From: Candidatus Firestoneibacteriota bacterium
GTDB lineage: Bacteria > Oederibacteriota > D2-FULL-39-29 > CAIOVX01
Assembly: GCA_903861835.1 (NCBI GenBank)
Contig: CAIOVX010000060.1
Coordinates: forward strand, 1 to 64,000
Reading direction: 5' to 3'
DNA: 64,000 nucleotides
How positions within the stretch are numbered: position 1 is the first letter of the stretch; every line of letters begins with the position of its first letter. Below the pieces are notes generated by a model, which had not been told where the DNA came from, ran no database searches, and worked only from the letters and a program-made list of their open reading frames with translations. The position numbers and the translations under genes are program-made. This document shows, in pieces, positions 26,546 through 35,054 of this stretch.

Positions 26546-29500
26546 TTAATTCCTCGGTTCGTTCGGGTACCAGAACCAGAGCAATAATTTAAACCTTCTG
26601 CGCAGGGTCGCAAGCGCTATTTCCGTTTCATCTATTCTGTTCGCGATAGCCACCTTTTCGGCTTCCAGGTCATTCCTTTCCTTGGCTAACTCGCCAATCT
26701 TGGCGTTAAGCCCCCATTCCTTTGCCGCAAACATGCCTTCCTTCGCCGAAAGCTCGCCCAAGTGCGCCGCCTGCAGTTCTTCCCGCGCGGCAACCTCTTC
26801 CTGAAGCTTTACCTTAGCGGTTCTGCTCTCTTCTTCCCTTATATGCAGGTAATTTTCGGTCTCAGCCAGGCGCCTGTTTTGGTGTTCTATGACCGCCTGC
26901 AATTCTTTCACAGAGTTTGAAGACTCCTCGCGGAGCCTTGCTATTTCGGCCTCAAAGAGCGCTATACGCGCGCGGTCCTTCTCGCTGGAATCCTTCTGCT
27001 GCTGCCACTGGACCTCTCGGAGCGCGTACTCAGTCTGCATTGACTTCATTTTCTGTTCTTTCTCGTTCAGTTCAGCTTCCGTCTTTCCGGTAACATTCTT
27101 CAGTTGAAGCTGCAGCCGGTTGATAGCCAATTTAAGTTCTTCTTCTTTGAACTCAAAATCGGCCCTTGCTTTTTGCTCCATCTCGGAAAGCATAGAACGT
27201 ATACCCTGCAGTTCCTTCTCTTTTATCTCTATGTGTCCCGAGAGCTCCTTTATCTGCGTGCTTAACTTTGTCTTGACTCCGAGCAGTTCCAGATCCTTCT
27301 CTTTTGAAGATCTTTCGGCTTCGGCAACCCTCGAGAGAGCTTCCTCGCGGGTCTTCAGCGCTTCGGCTGACCTTGCCGCCGCCTCCTCAAGTTTAAACTT
27401 GTATTCCTGCTTGAGCGTCTCAAGCTCCGCCTCTTTAAGCTTAGATTGCGCCGGAAAACCGAAACCGGAGGCAAGCTCCGCTTTAAGCTGCTCGTTTAAG
27501 CCAAGAACATCGACCAGTTTTTTCTGTTCGGTTAATATCCGTTCGGCGAAATCCCTGGCCTGTGAATCGGAAGCCTCGAGTTTTGCCGAGAGATCCTTGA
27601 TGGCCTCAGCTTTTTCCTTATTCACAACGATGAGCTGTTCATCCTTGCCCTTTATCTCGTTCCTCAAGAAAAGAAGTTCTGAGGTGAGCTGTTCTACCCG
27701 ATAAAGCTGACGCCCGGCTTCAAATCTTAACTTCTCCGCCTCGCTCCCGGCGGCTCCGGGCTCCGTTGAAGCAGAAGCTTTCAAACCTGAGAGGCGTGAT
27801 TCGACATTACCCGCGAGCAAAAGGTATTCCTTCTCCCTGCGCTCGTATTCTTCCTTGAGCTGTTTTACCCTTGTATCGAACTCGGCGCGCAGGCCGTTCA
27901 TCTCGGATTCTTTTTTTAGCACGAGAGCGTTAAGATCTGTAAGGAGCCGCTCTTTCTCTCTGAGCCGGAGCGTTTCTGCGTAGAGCTTGTCTTCAAACCC
28001 GCGCTCGGCGGTTCGTAGAGCTGCTTTCGCGGTTTCTGCATCATGCTCTGCCTGCTCGGCTGCAGCCGCAAGCCGCGCTCTCTCGGAAGCCGACCTCGCA
28101 AGATCTTTCTTCAAAGCTGTTTTTTCCGCTTCGTAACCTGAGATGCCCTCCCGAAGTTCTTCAAGCTCCCGGGCGGAGGGCGACTCGCTTTCTCCTGACA
28201 AACGCTCATACTCTGCGTATAGTTCCGCGTATTGTTCTTCCGAAACAAGCCTGGCTTCTTCCGCCTCTTTCCTCGCGCGTTCCAGCGTGTTATGCCTTTC
28301 GGTAAGTTCGGCCAGTCTGGCTTCAGCCGCTTCTTTCTTTATCGCAGCGGAGGACAGATCTCTTTCCAGCCTGCCATACTCCGCCGAATACTGTTTCAAC
28401 TGCAACTCAGTAGAGTCCTTCTGCCTTAGCGCGGAGCGCAACTCATCTTCCGACTGTTTCTTTCCCGCGGAGGAGACTAACGCCTCGGCTTTTGACGCCG
28501 CAAGATCCCGGCCGGCGCGTTCAAGCTCTTCTTTAACCTTCTTAGTTTCAAGTTCAGACCTGAACTTCTCCTGCTCCAGACGCCCTACATTGTCATAGAA
28601 CGCGATCAGTTTCTTCTGCCTTTCGTCGCTGAGTTCCCTGGCGGCCCTTAGTTGTTCATCCCTTTCCGCGGGCAGCGGGCTTCGTTTCTTTAACTCGGCT
28701 TCAAGAGCAAGCACGCGCTCATTGGAATGGCTCAGTTTAAGGTCGCGGTCAAGTTCAAGCTTTCTCACTTCGGCCCGAAGGGACACGAGCTCAAGTTCGC
28801 TCGAAGCGGATTCTCTGACAAGTTTTTTGAGGCGATCTTCCCTTTCGGAAAGTCTCGCCGAGTATTCGTCTTCTATTATTCGCTTTTCCGTTTTTATGGA
28901 GCGCAGTTCCGCTTCGAACTTTCCTGCCGCTTCCCTTGCCGTCTTTACTTCAGCTTCCGCTATCGCAAGCCGTTCCACTGCCTGTTCGTGGCGGCTGACA
29001 GCGGCCGCGGCCCTTCCTTCTTCGCGTTTTAAGGCGAATTCCGCCGCCGTCAAGCGGCCAAAGAGGTCCTGTCTTTCGGCTTCGAGCTTGGTTCGCCATT
29101 CCCGGTCGATACCGTCAAGTTTTATCTGCAGAGTAGTTATCTCGCCGTTTTTGGTTCCGAGCTCGCGAGTAATCTCAGTTTCCCTGCGGTTGAGGTTGTC
29201 CAACAGACGGTTCTTTTCGGAAGTGAGGTTAGCCCTTACTTCTTCAAGCTCTCTGGCTTTCTGCAGAACTTCCGATTTCGCGCCAAGAGCCTCTGAGGAC
29301 TTGAGCTCAAGTTTCTCCTTCCAGACGCTTTCCTGCCCGGAAAACCTGGCCTTAAGTTCCGCCACAGACTTTTCCGAAGCCTCTATTTCCCTGCGGAGGC
29401 GTTCCTCTTTGAGCGCTCCTTCCTTCAGCGCCGCCGTTTTTTCAGTTTCCTGCCGGCTCAGCCGGTCCCCGAGAGATTTTATCTCAGTCCTAAAAGCCGC

Positions 29501-30634
29501 TGTCAGTGTCAGCACCTGGTCTTCCTTTTTCTTTATCAGGGTTTCAAGTTCAGTCCTGAGCCTTTCTATCTCGGTATCTTTCTTTTCCAGTTCTTTCATC
29601 AGCCCGGCCATTCTTGCTTTGTGTTCCGCTTCGGCCTTGGCTGCGCTCTCCTTCTCGCGGGCGAGGAAGGCGTTGAAATCCTTTTCCTTTTTGTCAAATT
29701 GCGCCTTAACGGCCGAAAGCCAGCTTTCGCGCTCCGACCAGACTGTCCTCTCGCGTTCCTTAAGCTCCTGCTCGGCGCGCGCGGAAGCGAGCCGTTTCTC
29801 GAGCTCCTGCGCTTCTATCGCCTTAAGGTATTCCTGCTCTTTTTCCTTAAAGTCCTTGCGCATCTCCTCGGCTTCATTCTCTTTGAGAGAGATCATGCCG
29901 AGCAAACGCTCCTTCTCCCCTGAAACCTTCCGGGTTCTTTCCTCTACCAATTTTTCGGACTGTTCCCTGATGCCGGCAAGCTCCGCTTCTTTCTTTTCGG
30001 CAAGCGCGCGGATTTTCGACTCCTGCAGGGCAAGTTCAACCTTAAGGATGCCCGCCTCGTCTTCTTTTGATTTCAGCTTTCCGAGCCAGGTTCTTTCTCG
30101 CTCGGCAAGCAATTTTTCTTCCGCGGCCTTTAGTTCTTTCAGAGCCTTATCCTGCATGTGCTTTATTTCGCGCTCGCGTTTCGCCCATATTTCCTGGGCC
30201 TCAAGAGTTTCGGCGGCGGCTCCGCTCTTGCCGCGTTTAAACTCCCGGAGCAGCCTTGCTTTTTCTCCCGCGTATTCCTTGCGCAAAGCGACAATTTTCT
30301 TTTCGAGAGAACCCTGTTTTTTTACCAGCGCTGCCTTGATAGCCCTGACTTCCCCGTCTTTCTTGCGGAAGAGGCGGCTGAGTGCTTCCTTTTCCAATGC
30401 GAGTTTCTTAATAGACTCAGAAGCCGTAACACGCGCGCTTTTTTTCAATTCACGGAGGCCGGTCTTTCCGGCGTTGGTATTTTTCTTTAGGGAAGCAGCT
30501 GTATTAGCGGAAGAAACGGAAGAAGCGCCCTTAAACAAAGGAGATATTATCGGAATAGGAGCATTCCCGGAAACAAGTCCCGCGACCGTTCTATTGCTTT
30601 TTGTGGGCTGTGTAGAGTTCTTATCGTCTGCCAC
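26546..30634 (-). CDS. Giant coiled-coil protein
   Basis: At 1362 residues this is the longest gene in the window. After a polar N-terminus (about 60 residues, Ser/Thr/Asn-rich) nearly the whole chain is Glu/Lys/Arg/Ala/Leu heptad sequence (KKEAELAGIREQSEKLVEER is typical). There are few Gly or Pro breaks and no visible enzymatic motif. It ends with an aromatic tail, RRFKLLLWFWYPNEPRN, that could attach to the membrane. There is no signal peptide, so it is probably cytoplasmic. GTG start with CGGAG upstream, and its own promoter. A structural or polar-scaffold role is a guess. The opposite strand holds a long Ser-rich open frame that is only its shadow. Confidence 0.85.
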   Translation of the reverse strand: MADDKNSTQPTKSNRTVAGLVSGNAPIPIISPLFKGASSVSSANTAASLKKNTNAGKTGLRELKKSARVTASESIKKLALEKEALSRLFRKKDGEVRAIKAALVKKQGSLEKKIVALRKEYAGEKARLLREFKRGKSGAAAETLEAQEIWAKREREIKHMQDKALKELKAAEEKLLAERERTWLGKLKSKEDEAGILKVELALQESKIRALAEKKEAELAGIREQSEKLVEERTRKVSGEKERLLGMISLKENEAEEMRKDFKEKEQEYLKAIEAQELEKRLASARAEQELKERERTVWSERESWLSAVKAQFDKKEKDFNAFLAREKESAAKAEAEHKARMAGLMKELEKKDTEIERLRTELETLIKKKEDQVLTLTAAFRTEIKSLGDRLSRQETEKTAALKEGALKEERLRREIEASEKSVAELKARFSGQESVWKEKLELKSSEALGAKSEVLQKARELEEVRANLTSEKNRLLDNLNRRETEITRELGTKNGEITTLQIKLDGIDREWRTKLEAERQDLFGRLTAAEFALKREEGRAAAAVSRHEQAVERLAIAEAEVKTAREAAGKFEAELRSIKTEKRIIEDEYSARLSEREDRLKKLVRESASSELELVSLRAEVRKLELDRDLKLSHSNERVLALEAELKKRSPLPAERDEQLRAARELSDERQKKLIAFYDNVGRLEQEKFRSELETKKVKEELERAGRDLAASKAEALVSSAGKKQSEDELRSALRQKDSTELQLKQYSAEYGRLERDLSSAAIKKEAAEARLAELTERHNTLERARKEAEEARLVSEEQYAELYAEYERLSGESESPSARELEELREGISGYEAEKTALKKDLARSASERARLAAAAEQAEHDAETAKAALRTAERGFEDKLYAETLRLREKERLLTDLNALVLKKESEMNGLRAEFDTRVKQLKEEYERREKEYLLLAGNVESRLSGLKASASTEPGAAGSEAEKLRFEAGRQLYRVEQLTSELLFLRNEIKGKDEQLIVVNKEKAEAIKDLSAKLEASDSQARDFAERILTEQKKLVDVLGLNEQLKAELASGFGFPAQSKLKEAELETLKQEYKFKLEEAAARSAEALKTREEALSRVAEAERSSKEKDLELLGVKTKLSTQIKELSGHIEIKEKELQGIRSMLSEMEQKARADFEFKEEELKLAINRLQLQLKNVTGKTEAELNEKEQKMKSMQTEYALREVQWQQQKDSSEKDRARIALFEAEIARLREESSNSVKELQAVIEHQNRRLAETENYLHIREEESRTAKVKLQEEVAAREELQAAHLGELSAKEGMFAAKEWGLNAKIGELAKERNDLEAEKVAIANRIDETEIALATLRRRFKLLLWFWYPNEPRN

Positions 30635-30698
30635 TTTTTCTCCGTTTTACCAATTGACCAATAGAGTATGCCAAACCGGTCATACTTCTCATGGTAAA

Positions 30699-30727
30699 AT
30701 TATATAAGAGGAAAGGGTATTTGTCAA
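30699..30727 (-). promoter_or_regulatory. Strong sigma-70-type promoter for the coiled-coil gene
   Basis: TTGACA (30722-30727) and TATAAT (30699-30704), both perfect matches to consensus, are 17 bases apart on the minus strand, about 65 bases before the GTG start. Confidence 0.8.
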
Positions 30728-30953
30728 TGACTAACGGGCCAACCAAGCGAGCACTTTTATTCCTGATAAATAAGGAGAAAGAGCACATACGCCTACTCTT
30801 TTTTCAATTAGTTTACCCAATATCAAGCACATTAGGGGTTTTTTACCTGGCGAAGCCGGTTGCCTGTTTGGCAAGGAAACAGAGTCGGTGAATGATAGCC
30901 GGTATGGAGTAAAGCGTCTATTTTTTGTTCTTTGGCTGCATCCCGGTTTGTTT
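30728..30953. other. Non-coding part of the 349-base gap 30635-30983
   Basis: Between the coiled-coil promoter and the 9-bp array I see no convincing gene, RNA or terminator. A short inverted pair (GGCGAAGCCGG, TGCCTGTTTGGCA) occurs near 30850-30875. The open frames here include array sequence and have no ribosome site. Confidence 0.5.
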
Positions 30954-30989
30954 ACGTTAAGAACGTTACAAACGTTATGAACGTTATAA
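30954..30989. repeat. 9-bp tandem array overlapping a stop codon
   Basis: Four perfect-period units: ACGTTAAGA, ACGTTACAA, ACGTTATGA and ACGTTATAA. On the minus strand the last unit supplies the TAA stop of the PQQ-propeller gene, and further TAA triplets recur in frame every nine bases. Confidence 0.88.
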
Positions 30990-32288
30990 ACCTTTTTCGC
31001 TTTTAACATCATACACATACAACACCTTATCATGCCTTACATATAATCTTCCGTCAAGGACCACAGGGTGCGCCCAGCAGGGAGTGTTCGAATCCGGAGG
31101 AAGTTTAAATTTGCTGATTATTTTGCAATCTCCGTTTATCAGATACAACATCCCGTCATTCCTCAGGTAGTAAAGCATGCCGTCGGCATAGGTAATAGAT
31201 CCGATGCGGCGGGCCGTTTCAAACTGGGTGGTTAAATACGCCGCCGTTGCCGGTTCCTCCCCGGTCTTGGCGTCAAGGCAGGTAAAACCCCTTAGACTGC
31301 TGTAATTGTCGCCGCCGTAATATTTCCCGTTCACAAGCACAACTGCCCCGAGCACGCTGTCGAGCAGCCCGCTCGACCAGGCCTCTTTCACCGCGATACC
31401 GCCGCCGTCGGCGGAAAGCTCAAGGCATTTTGTCCCGCATTTATAGGAACTGGAGACATAGACGCGGTTGTCCGCCATTACCGGCGTGGCAACATTCATC
31501 CCGAGAGATTCCTGTTTTGCCGACCAGAGCATTTTCCCGCTTTCAATATCAAACGAGACGACATATCTCGCGCTCATCGTGACGAGCTGCCTTATTCCGT
31601 TAAATTCTATTATCGAGGGCGAGCAATAAGCGAGAGCGTCCGTAAATCCGCTTGTGCTCCAGATTTTCTTCCCGGTATCCTTATCATAAGCGTAAATAAA
31701 TTCTTTTTTTGCGACGGAGACAAAAAGCCTGTTTCCGTCTATGAGAAATGATTCAGAGAATCTCCAGCCCGGGGTTCTTGCCCCAACCTTGGAATCGGCA
31801 AGGTCCTTCTCCCAGAGTTTCGCGCCGTCTTTTGCGTTGAAGCATCCGAGCACGCCCAGAGGGCTAAGCGCATATGCCTTTCCGTCTTTTATAGTGGGAG
31901 TGCCGCGGGTGCCGGGAATAAGTTTAGGTTCTGTGAGCGGGTCGCCGAGTTCAGACTGCCAGAGGAGCTTGCCTGAAGAGTCCAGCGCGTAAACCATCGT
32001 GTTCTTGTCGGTGCAGCCGGCGGTATAGATAACGCCGTCAACAACTGAGACAGTGGAGAAGCCGCTCCCAATACCCTCATATTTCCAGAGCAGCTCCGGA
32101 CCCTTCTGCGGCCAGCTTTTCAGCAATCCTTTATCCGGCGAGATATTATCGCCCTTTGGGCCGTGAAAGTTAGGCCAGTTTTCCGCGGACACCTGCAAGG
32201 AAAACATCAGCGCGCAAAGTCCGAGAACAATCTTTTCCGCAGAACGTATAATAATAGTTTCTCCCTGGAATAGCGCCCTGGCGCTCAA
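30984..32288 (-). CDS. Secreted PQQ-like beta-propeller protein
   Basis: The 434-residue product contains the ENWPNFHGPKGDN motif that opens many secreted PQQ-like/WD40-type propellers. Repeated blades include LLWQSELGDP, KLWEKDLADS and KIWSTSGFTD, each with the typical aspartate-x-Asp/Gly turns. A signal-like hydrophobic stretch precedes it (IVLGLCALMFSLQVSA). The called start is TTG, overlapping the upstream stop as TTGA. Twelve residues before the hydrophobic stretch are unusual, so the real start may be slightly downstream. Enzymatic use of PQQ is unlikely to be inferable. Its stop codon lies inside a 9-bp repeat. Confidence 0.82.
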   Translation of the reverse strand: MSARALFQGETIIIRSAEKIVLGLCALMFSLQVSAENWPNFHGPKGDNISPDKGLLKSWPQKGPELLWKYEGIGSGFSTVSVVDGVIYTAGCTDKNTMVYALDSSGKLLWQSELGDPLTEPKLIPGTRGTPTIKDGKAYALSPLGVLGCFNAKDGAKLWEKDLADSKVGARTPGWRFSESFLIDGNRLFVSVAKKEFIYAYDKDTGKKIWSTSGFTDALAYCSPSIIEFNGIRQLVTMSARYVVSFDIESGKMLWSAKQESLGMNVATPVMADNRVYVSSSYKCGTKCLELSADGGGIAVKEAWSSGLLDSVLGAVVLVNGKYYGGDNYSSLRGFTCLDAKTGEEPATAAYLTTQFETARRIGSITYADGMLYYLRNDGMLYLINGDCKIISKFKLPPDSNTPCWAHPVVLDGRLYVRHDKVLYVYDVKSEKGL

Positions 32289-33010
32289 TAGGAGGCGTAT
32301 TCTTTGCCGGCCAGATCTTTCCCTTTTACATTGAGTCCGATTACCCCGGTTTTAGAGTCATAGAACCAGCCGCCGGTGCCGTCAAAACCCGGGGAGACTT
32401 TATTGCTTCCGGTTATCAATTCAACCGGCAGCGGAGACATGTATTCCTTAAAATCAGAATCCAGATTCTTTGGGTACTCTCCTTCGCTTTTGGAATAGTA
32501 GAATGAAAGCGAAGATTGGATGCGCAAAAGCGCCGCGCTTGTTCTCATCTCTTTGAGCTTTATTAATTCTTTTCCCATAGCCGAGTTCGGATCGGCCTTC
32601 ATTTTAGAGACCGGAGTGTTCTCTTCGTCTTTTAAAAGACCGGAGGTTTTTTCGGCGAGCGCCTTTGAAGCCGTCATAATTTCTTTCGTGATCAGCGGCT
32701 GAACTCTTTTGAATTTCTTCCAGGCAGGGCCGTCGAAAAGAGCGATCAAATCCCTGACATCGGCATCACTGAGATATTTGTCATAGGCGAAGATCATCAG
32801 TTCGTGCGTCTTATCCATTTGCTCTTTCCGTAGGTCTTTAAGCAGGGGGTTGGAGCCCTTGGTATCCGGGGCATAGCCCATCATTCCCTGGAGCTCCATC
32901 AGTTTCACGATGTTTGCTCTTTTTTCCTTATCAACCGGCTTTTGGTCTTCCGCATTGAGGATACAGCAAAGGAACACCGCAGAAAAACAAAACAAGAAAA
33001 GTTTCCGCAT
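32285..33010 (-). CDS. Secreted DUF2059-like protein with pseudopilin-like C-terminus
   Basis: A signal peptide (LFLFCFSAVFLCCILNA) leads a 241-residue protein. Residues ~75-125 resemble DUF2059: LSDADVRDLIALFDGPAWKK followed by PLITKEIMTASKAL. Residues ~155-241 resemble the globular end of type II secretion pseudopilins: LLRIQSSLSFYYSKSEGEYP, then GFDGTGGWFYDSKTGVIGLN and a C-terminal GKEY. The pilin N-terminal hydrophobic helix is not where a pilin would have it. The function is unknown. GGAGG precedes the ATG and it overlaps the propeller gene by four bases. Confidence 0.65.
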   Translation of the reverse strand: MRKLFLFCFSAVFLCCILNAEDQKPVDKEKRANIVKLMELQGMMGYAPDTKGSNPLLKDLRKEQMDKTHELMIFAYDKYLSDADVRDLIALFDGPAWKKFKRVQPLITKEIMTASKALAEKTSGLLKDEENTPVSKMKADPNSAMGKELIKLKEMRTSAALLRIQSSLSFYYSKSEGEYPKNLDSDFKEYMSPLPVELITGSNKVSPGFDGTGGWFYDSKTGVIGLNVKGKDLAGKEYASY

Positions 33011-33040
33011 AGCACCTCCACTCGCAGAGCATGAGCCTAA

Positions 33041-34063
33041 CTACCTTGGGCTCGTCCCCTTGGGAGCATCTTCCGGCGGCTCGTAGTATTTCGTCCATTC
33101 TTCGCCTTTCAACGGATTGGGTATTCTTTTTTCGGATACCTTGATAAATTTGCCGTCCTCATACTTCACGGTATCCAGCCGCATCTCCGCCGGGCCGCTC
33201 TCCCCGTCTTTTTCGGCAGAGATACCTGCGCCAACCTCGAATATGTTTCCTTTAACCCTTCTGGCGATTCCTTCACGCCCGCCTTCAAGCCTGCCCGCGA
33301 GTTTCAGCGTATCACCGGCTGCCTTATATATGAAGAGGAACTGCGTAAAGCCATTATGGCCGGCTGCGTTACACCTTATCAATATCTCGTTCTCACCGTC
33401 GCCGTCAAGATCATAAAAATCAACCGGCCACAGATGCATAAGGGCCATACCTTTAAGGTCGAGCAGCAACCTTTCACATTTTCCAGAAGGCTTACCGTCT
33501 TTCAATTTCGTGTAGGCGATAAAGGGCGGCTCCTCGGTTGAACATTCCGGAAGATCCGCAAAGAACTTTTTACCCTCGCCTCCGTACACCCCCCACCGCT
33601 CCAGCATCGGCGTGGCCACAATATTAAGCGCGCTCTTACCGTCGCTTATTAGGGTAATACACATGCGCTTCCCTGCTTCGTCCACTCCGGCCGGAGGGCA
33701 GCCCCAGAGGGTCGCCGGCGTTTCAAGGAGGTATTCTGTGAAACTCTTCGAGAAAGCGTAAGGGGCCTGAACGCTCATGGCAAGCCCCGCCTTTTTTAAC
33801 AGTTTATTCGTTTCTTTCCAGTTTTCGCCCAGATCGGAACTGTTGGAGATGAGCCCCATAATCCGCGACAGGTAAAAATCAATATTTCTCTCATCCTTCT
33901 TCTCAACAGCCTTCTCCGCTTTTAAGAGCGTGTTTTTGAGCTCTTCAAGCACGGCCGGATCTGACTTTTTCGCAAAAGAAATAACCGGAATAAGCAAGAG
34001 AAGCAGGATAAACAAGCGGCATTTTGTTCTTACTCGCAAGCATAGGGAAAAATTAAAAAGCAT
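33041..34063 (-). CDS. Secreted protein of unknown function with FG-GAP-like region
   Basis: The 340-residue protein has an N-terminal hydrophobic signal (LFILLLLLIPVISFA). A central segment, PVDFYDLDGDGENEILIRCN, has the D-x-D-x-D-G-x-x-E/D pattern of FG-GAP/EF-like calcium loops, next to GFTQFLFIYKAAGDTLKLAG. No enzymatic motif is recognised. No clear ribosome site precedes the ATG at 34063. It lies 30 bases upstream of the DUF2059-like gene in the same direction, so the three secreted proteins probably form one operon. Confidence 0.65.
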   Translation of the reverse strand: MLFNFSLCLRVRTKCRLFILLLLLIPVISFAKKSDPAVLEELKNTLLKAEKAVEKKDERNIDFYLSRIMGLISNSSDLGENWKETNKLLKKAGLAMSVQAPYAFSKSFTEYLLETPATLWGCPPAGVDEAGKRMCITLISDGKSALNIVATPMLERWGVYGGEGKKFFADLPECSTEEPPFIAYTKLKDGKPSGKCERLLLDLKGMALMHLWPVDFYDLDGDGENEILIRCNAAGHNGFTQFLFIYKAAGDTLKLAGRLEGGREGIARRVKGNIFEVGAGISAEKDGESGPAEMRLDTVKYEDGKFIKVSEKRIPNPLKGEEWTKYYEPPEDAPKGTSPR

Positions 34064-34172
34064 TTTTTATGGAGACCGATGAGAGTATTTTTTTCATTTC
34101 ACAGACCCGCCTTTTCATATCCAAGTACCTTATGACATCCGAGTTTATCACAGCCCTTGGAAGGTGTAAACG

Positions 34173-35033
34173 CTATTTTTCCAGCGACGGCTCCCGCGCT
34201 TTCGCGTTCAGCGTCAATTTCCCTTCAAAATAATAACTCTCGTTTATACCCGCGTACCCCTTAGCTCCGGCCCTGCCGCTATAGTTCAAGTTGTGCGTGT
34301 AGCAGCCCTTAAAACGGGCCGAATAATCCGCTAAATCCCAGGCACATTCATAATTTCTGTAATTATTGCTCATTCCGCCGAGTTCTCCGGAAATATTTTC
34401 TGAGGTTTCTTTGAGATAGGGCGCAGGCGGCTCGCCGAAAAGACTTTTTATTAATATTAGGATGGGCAGGTCAGAGTCCCTGTCTTTGCGTTCTATTCTC
34501 AACTCGAGCACCGCAATGGAACCGTCCGGAGCGCCTTTCAAAGAAAATTCAGCGGGAGCGCCAAGAAAGAACGCTTCTCCCTTACCGAAGCGCAGGCCGC
34601 CCGAGAAACCCGTTATGAATCGAGCATTTACCGCCTTCTCGAATATTTCCGGCATACCGGTCCCGGGCTTAAATGCTGCAAGGATTTTTTGCGCGTCCGT
34701 CCGGTCCAAGGCGCCTGTCAGCGGGCTGCGGGCGGACAACTTCTGCGCGAAAATAACAACACCCGTCCTACGCAAGTCCCCGCCGAAATAATCCCTGACG
34801 ACCCTGCCGGCAAAGGTTCTCCGTCTGCAATACGGAGCAAGTTTTCTGAAATCATCGCGTGAAGCCGCGTCTATAAGCAGGGACGGCTCGGATTCTTCGG
34901 GGAGACAATCGGGGTTTGTGGAAAAAGCCGCTTGGATTCCGGCTCCGGGCCTGTCAAGCAGGTATTCGGCGAGGGAAAATCCGGCGAAGAGCAGCACTAT
35001 CATAGCGGTAACCGAATAAATGAGTTTTTTCAT
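34173..35033 (-). CDS. Secreted or anchored protein of unknown function
   Basis: I do not recognise this 286-residue protein. It begins with KKLIYSVTAMIVLLFAGFSLA, a signal peptide or membrane anchor. The rest is soluble with four Cys (residues ~43, 68, 231 and 250), which might form disulfides. The sequence FITGFSGGLRFGKGEAFFLG suggests beta strands. It starts 21 bases after murJ without a good ribosome site, so it is probably the second gene of a murJ operon. Confidence 0.6.
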   Translation of the reverse strand: MKKLIYSVTAMIVLLFAGFSLAEYLLDRPGAGIQAAFSTNPDCLPEESEPSLLIDAASRDDFRKLAPYCRRRTFAGRVVRDYFGGDLRRTGVVIFAQKLSARSPLTGALDRTDAQKILAAFKPGTGMPEIFEKAVNARFITGFSGGLRFGKGEAFFLGAPAEFSLKGAPDGSIAVLELRIERKDRDSDLPILILIKSLFGEPPAPYLKETSENISGELGGMSNNYRNYECAWDLADYSARFKGCYTHNLNYSGRAGAKGYAGINESYYFEGKLTLNAKAREPSLEK

Positions 35034-35054
35034 AGGGGTGGCTTGAGAGCTCTC

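Noticed and set aside
28722-30707. 661-residue open frame on the plus strand, Ser/Ala/Leu-rich
   Set aside because: It is the antisense shadow of the coiled-coil gene; Glu and Lys codons of that gene read as Ser and Phe/Leu. There is no ribosome site or domain.
30731-31033. 100-residue minus-strand open frame with NVHNVCNVLNV
   Set aside because: Its beginning is the 9-bp array read in the open frame, and it overlaps the PQQ gene end.
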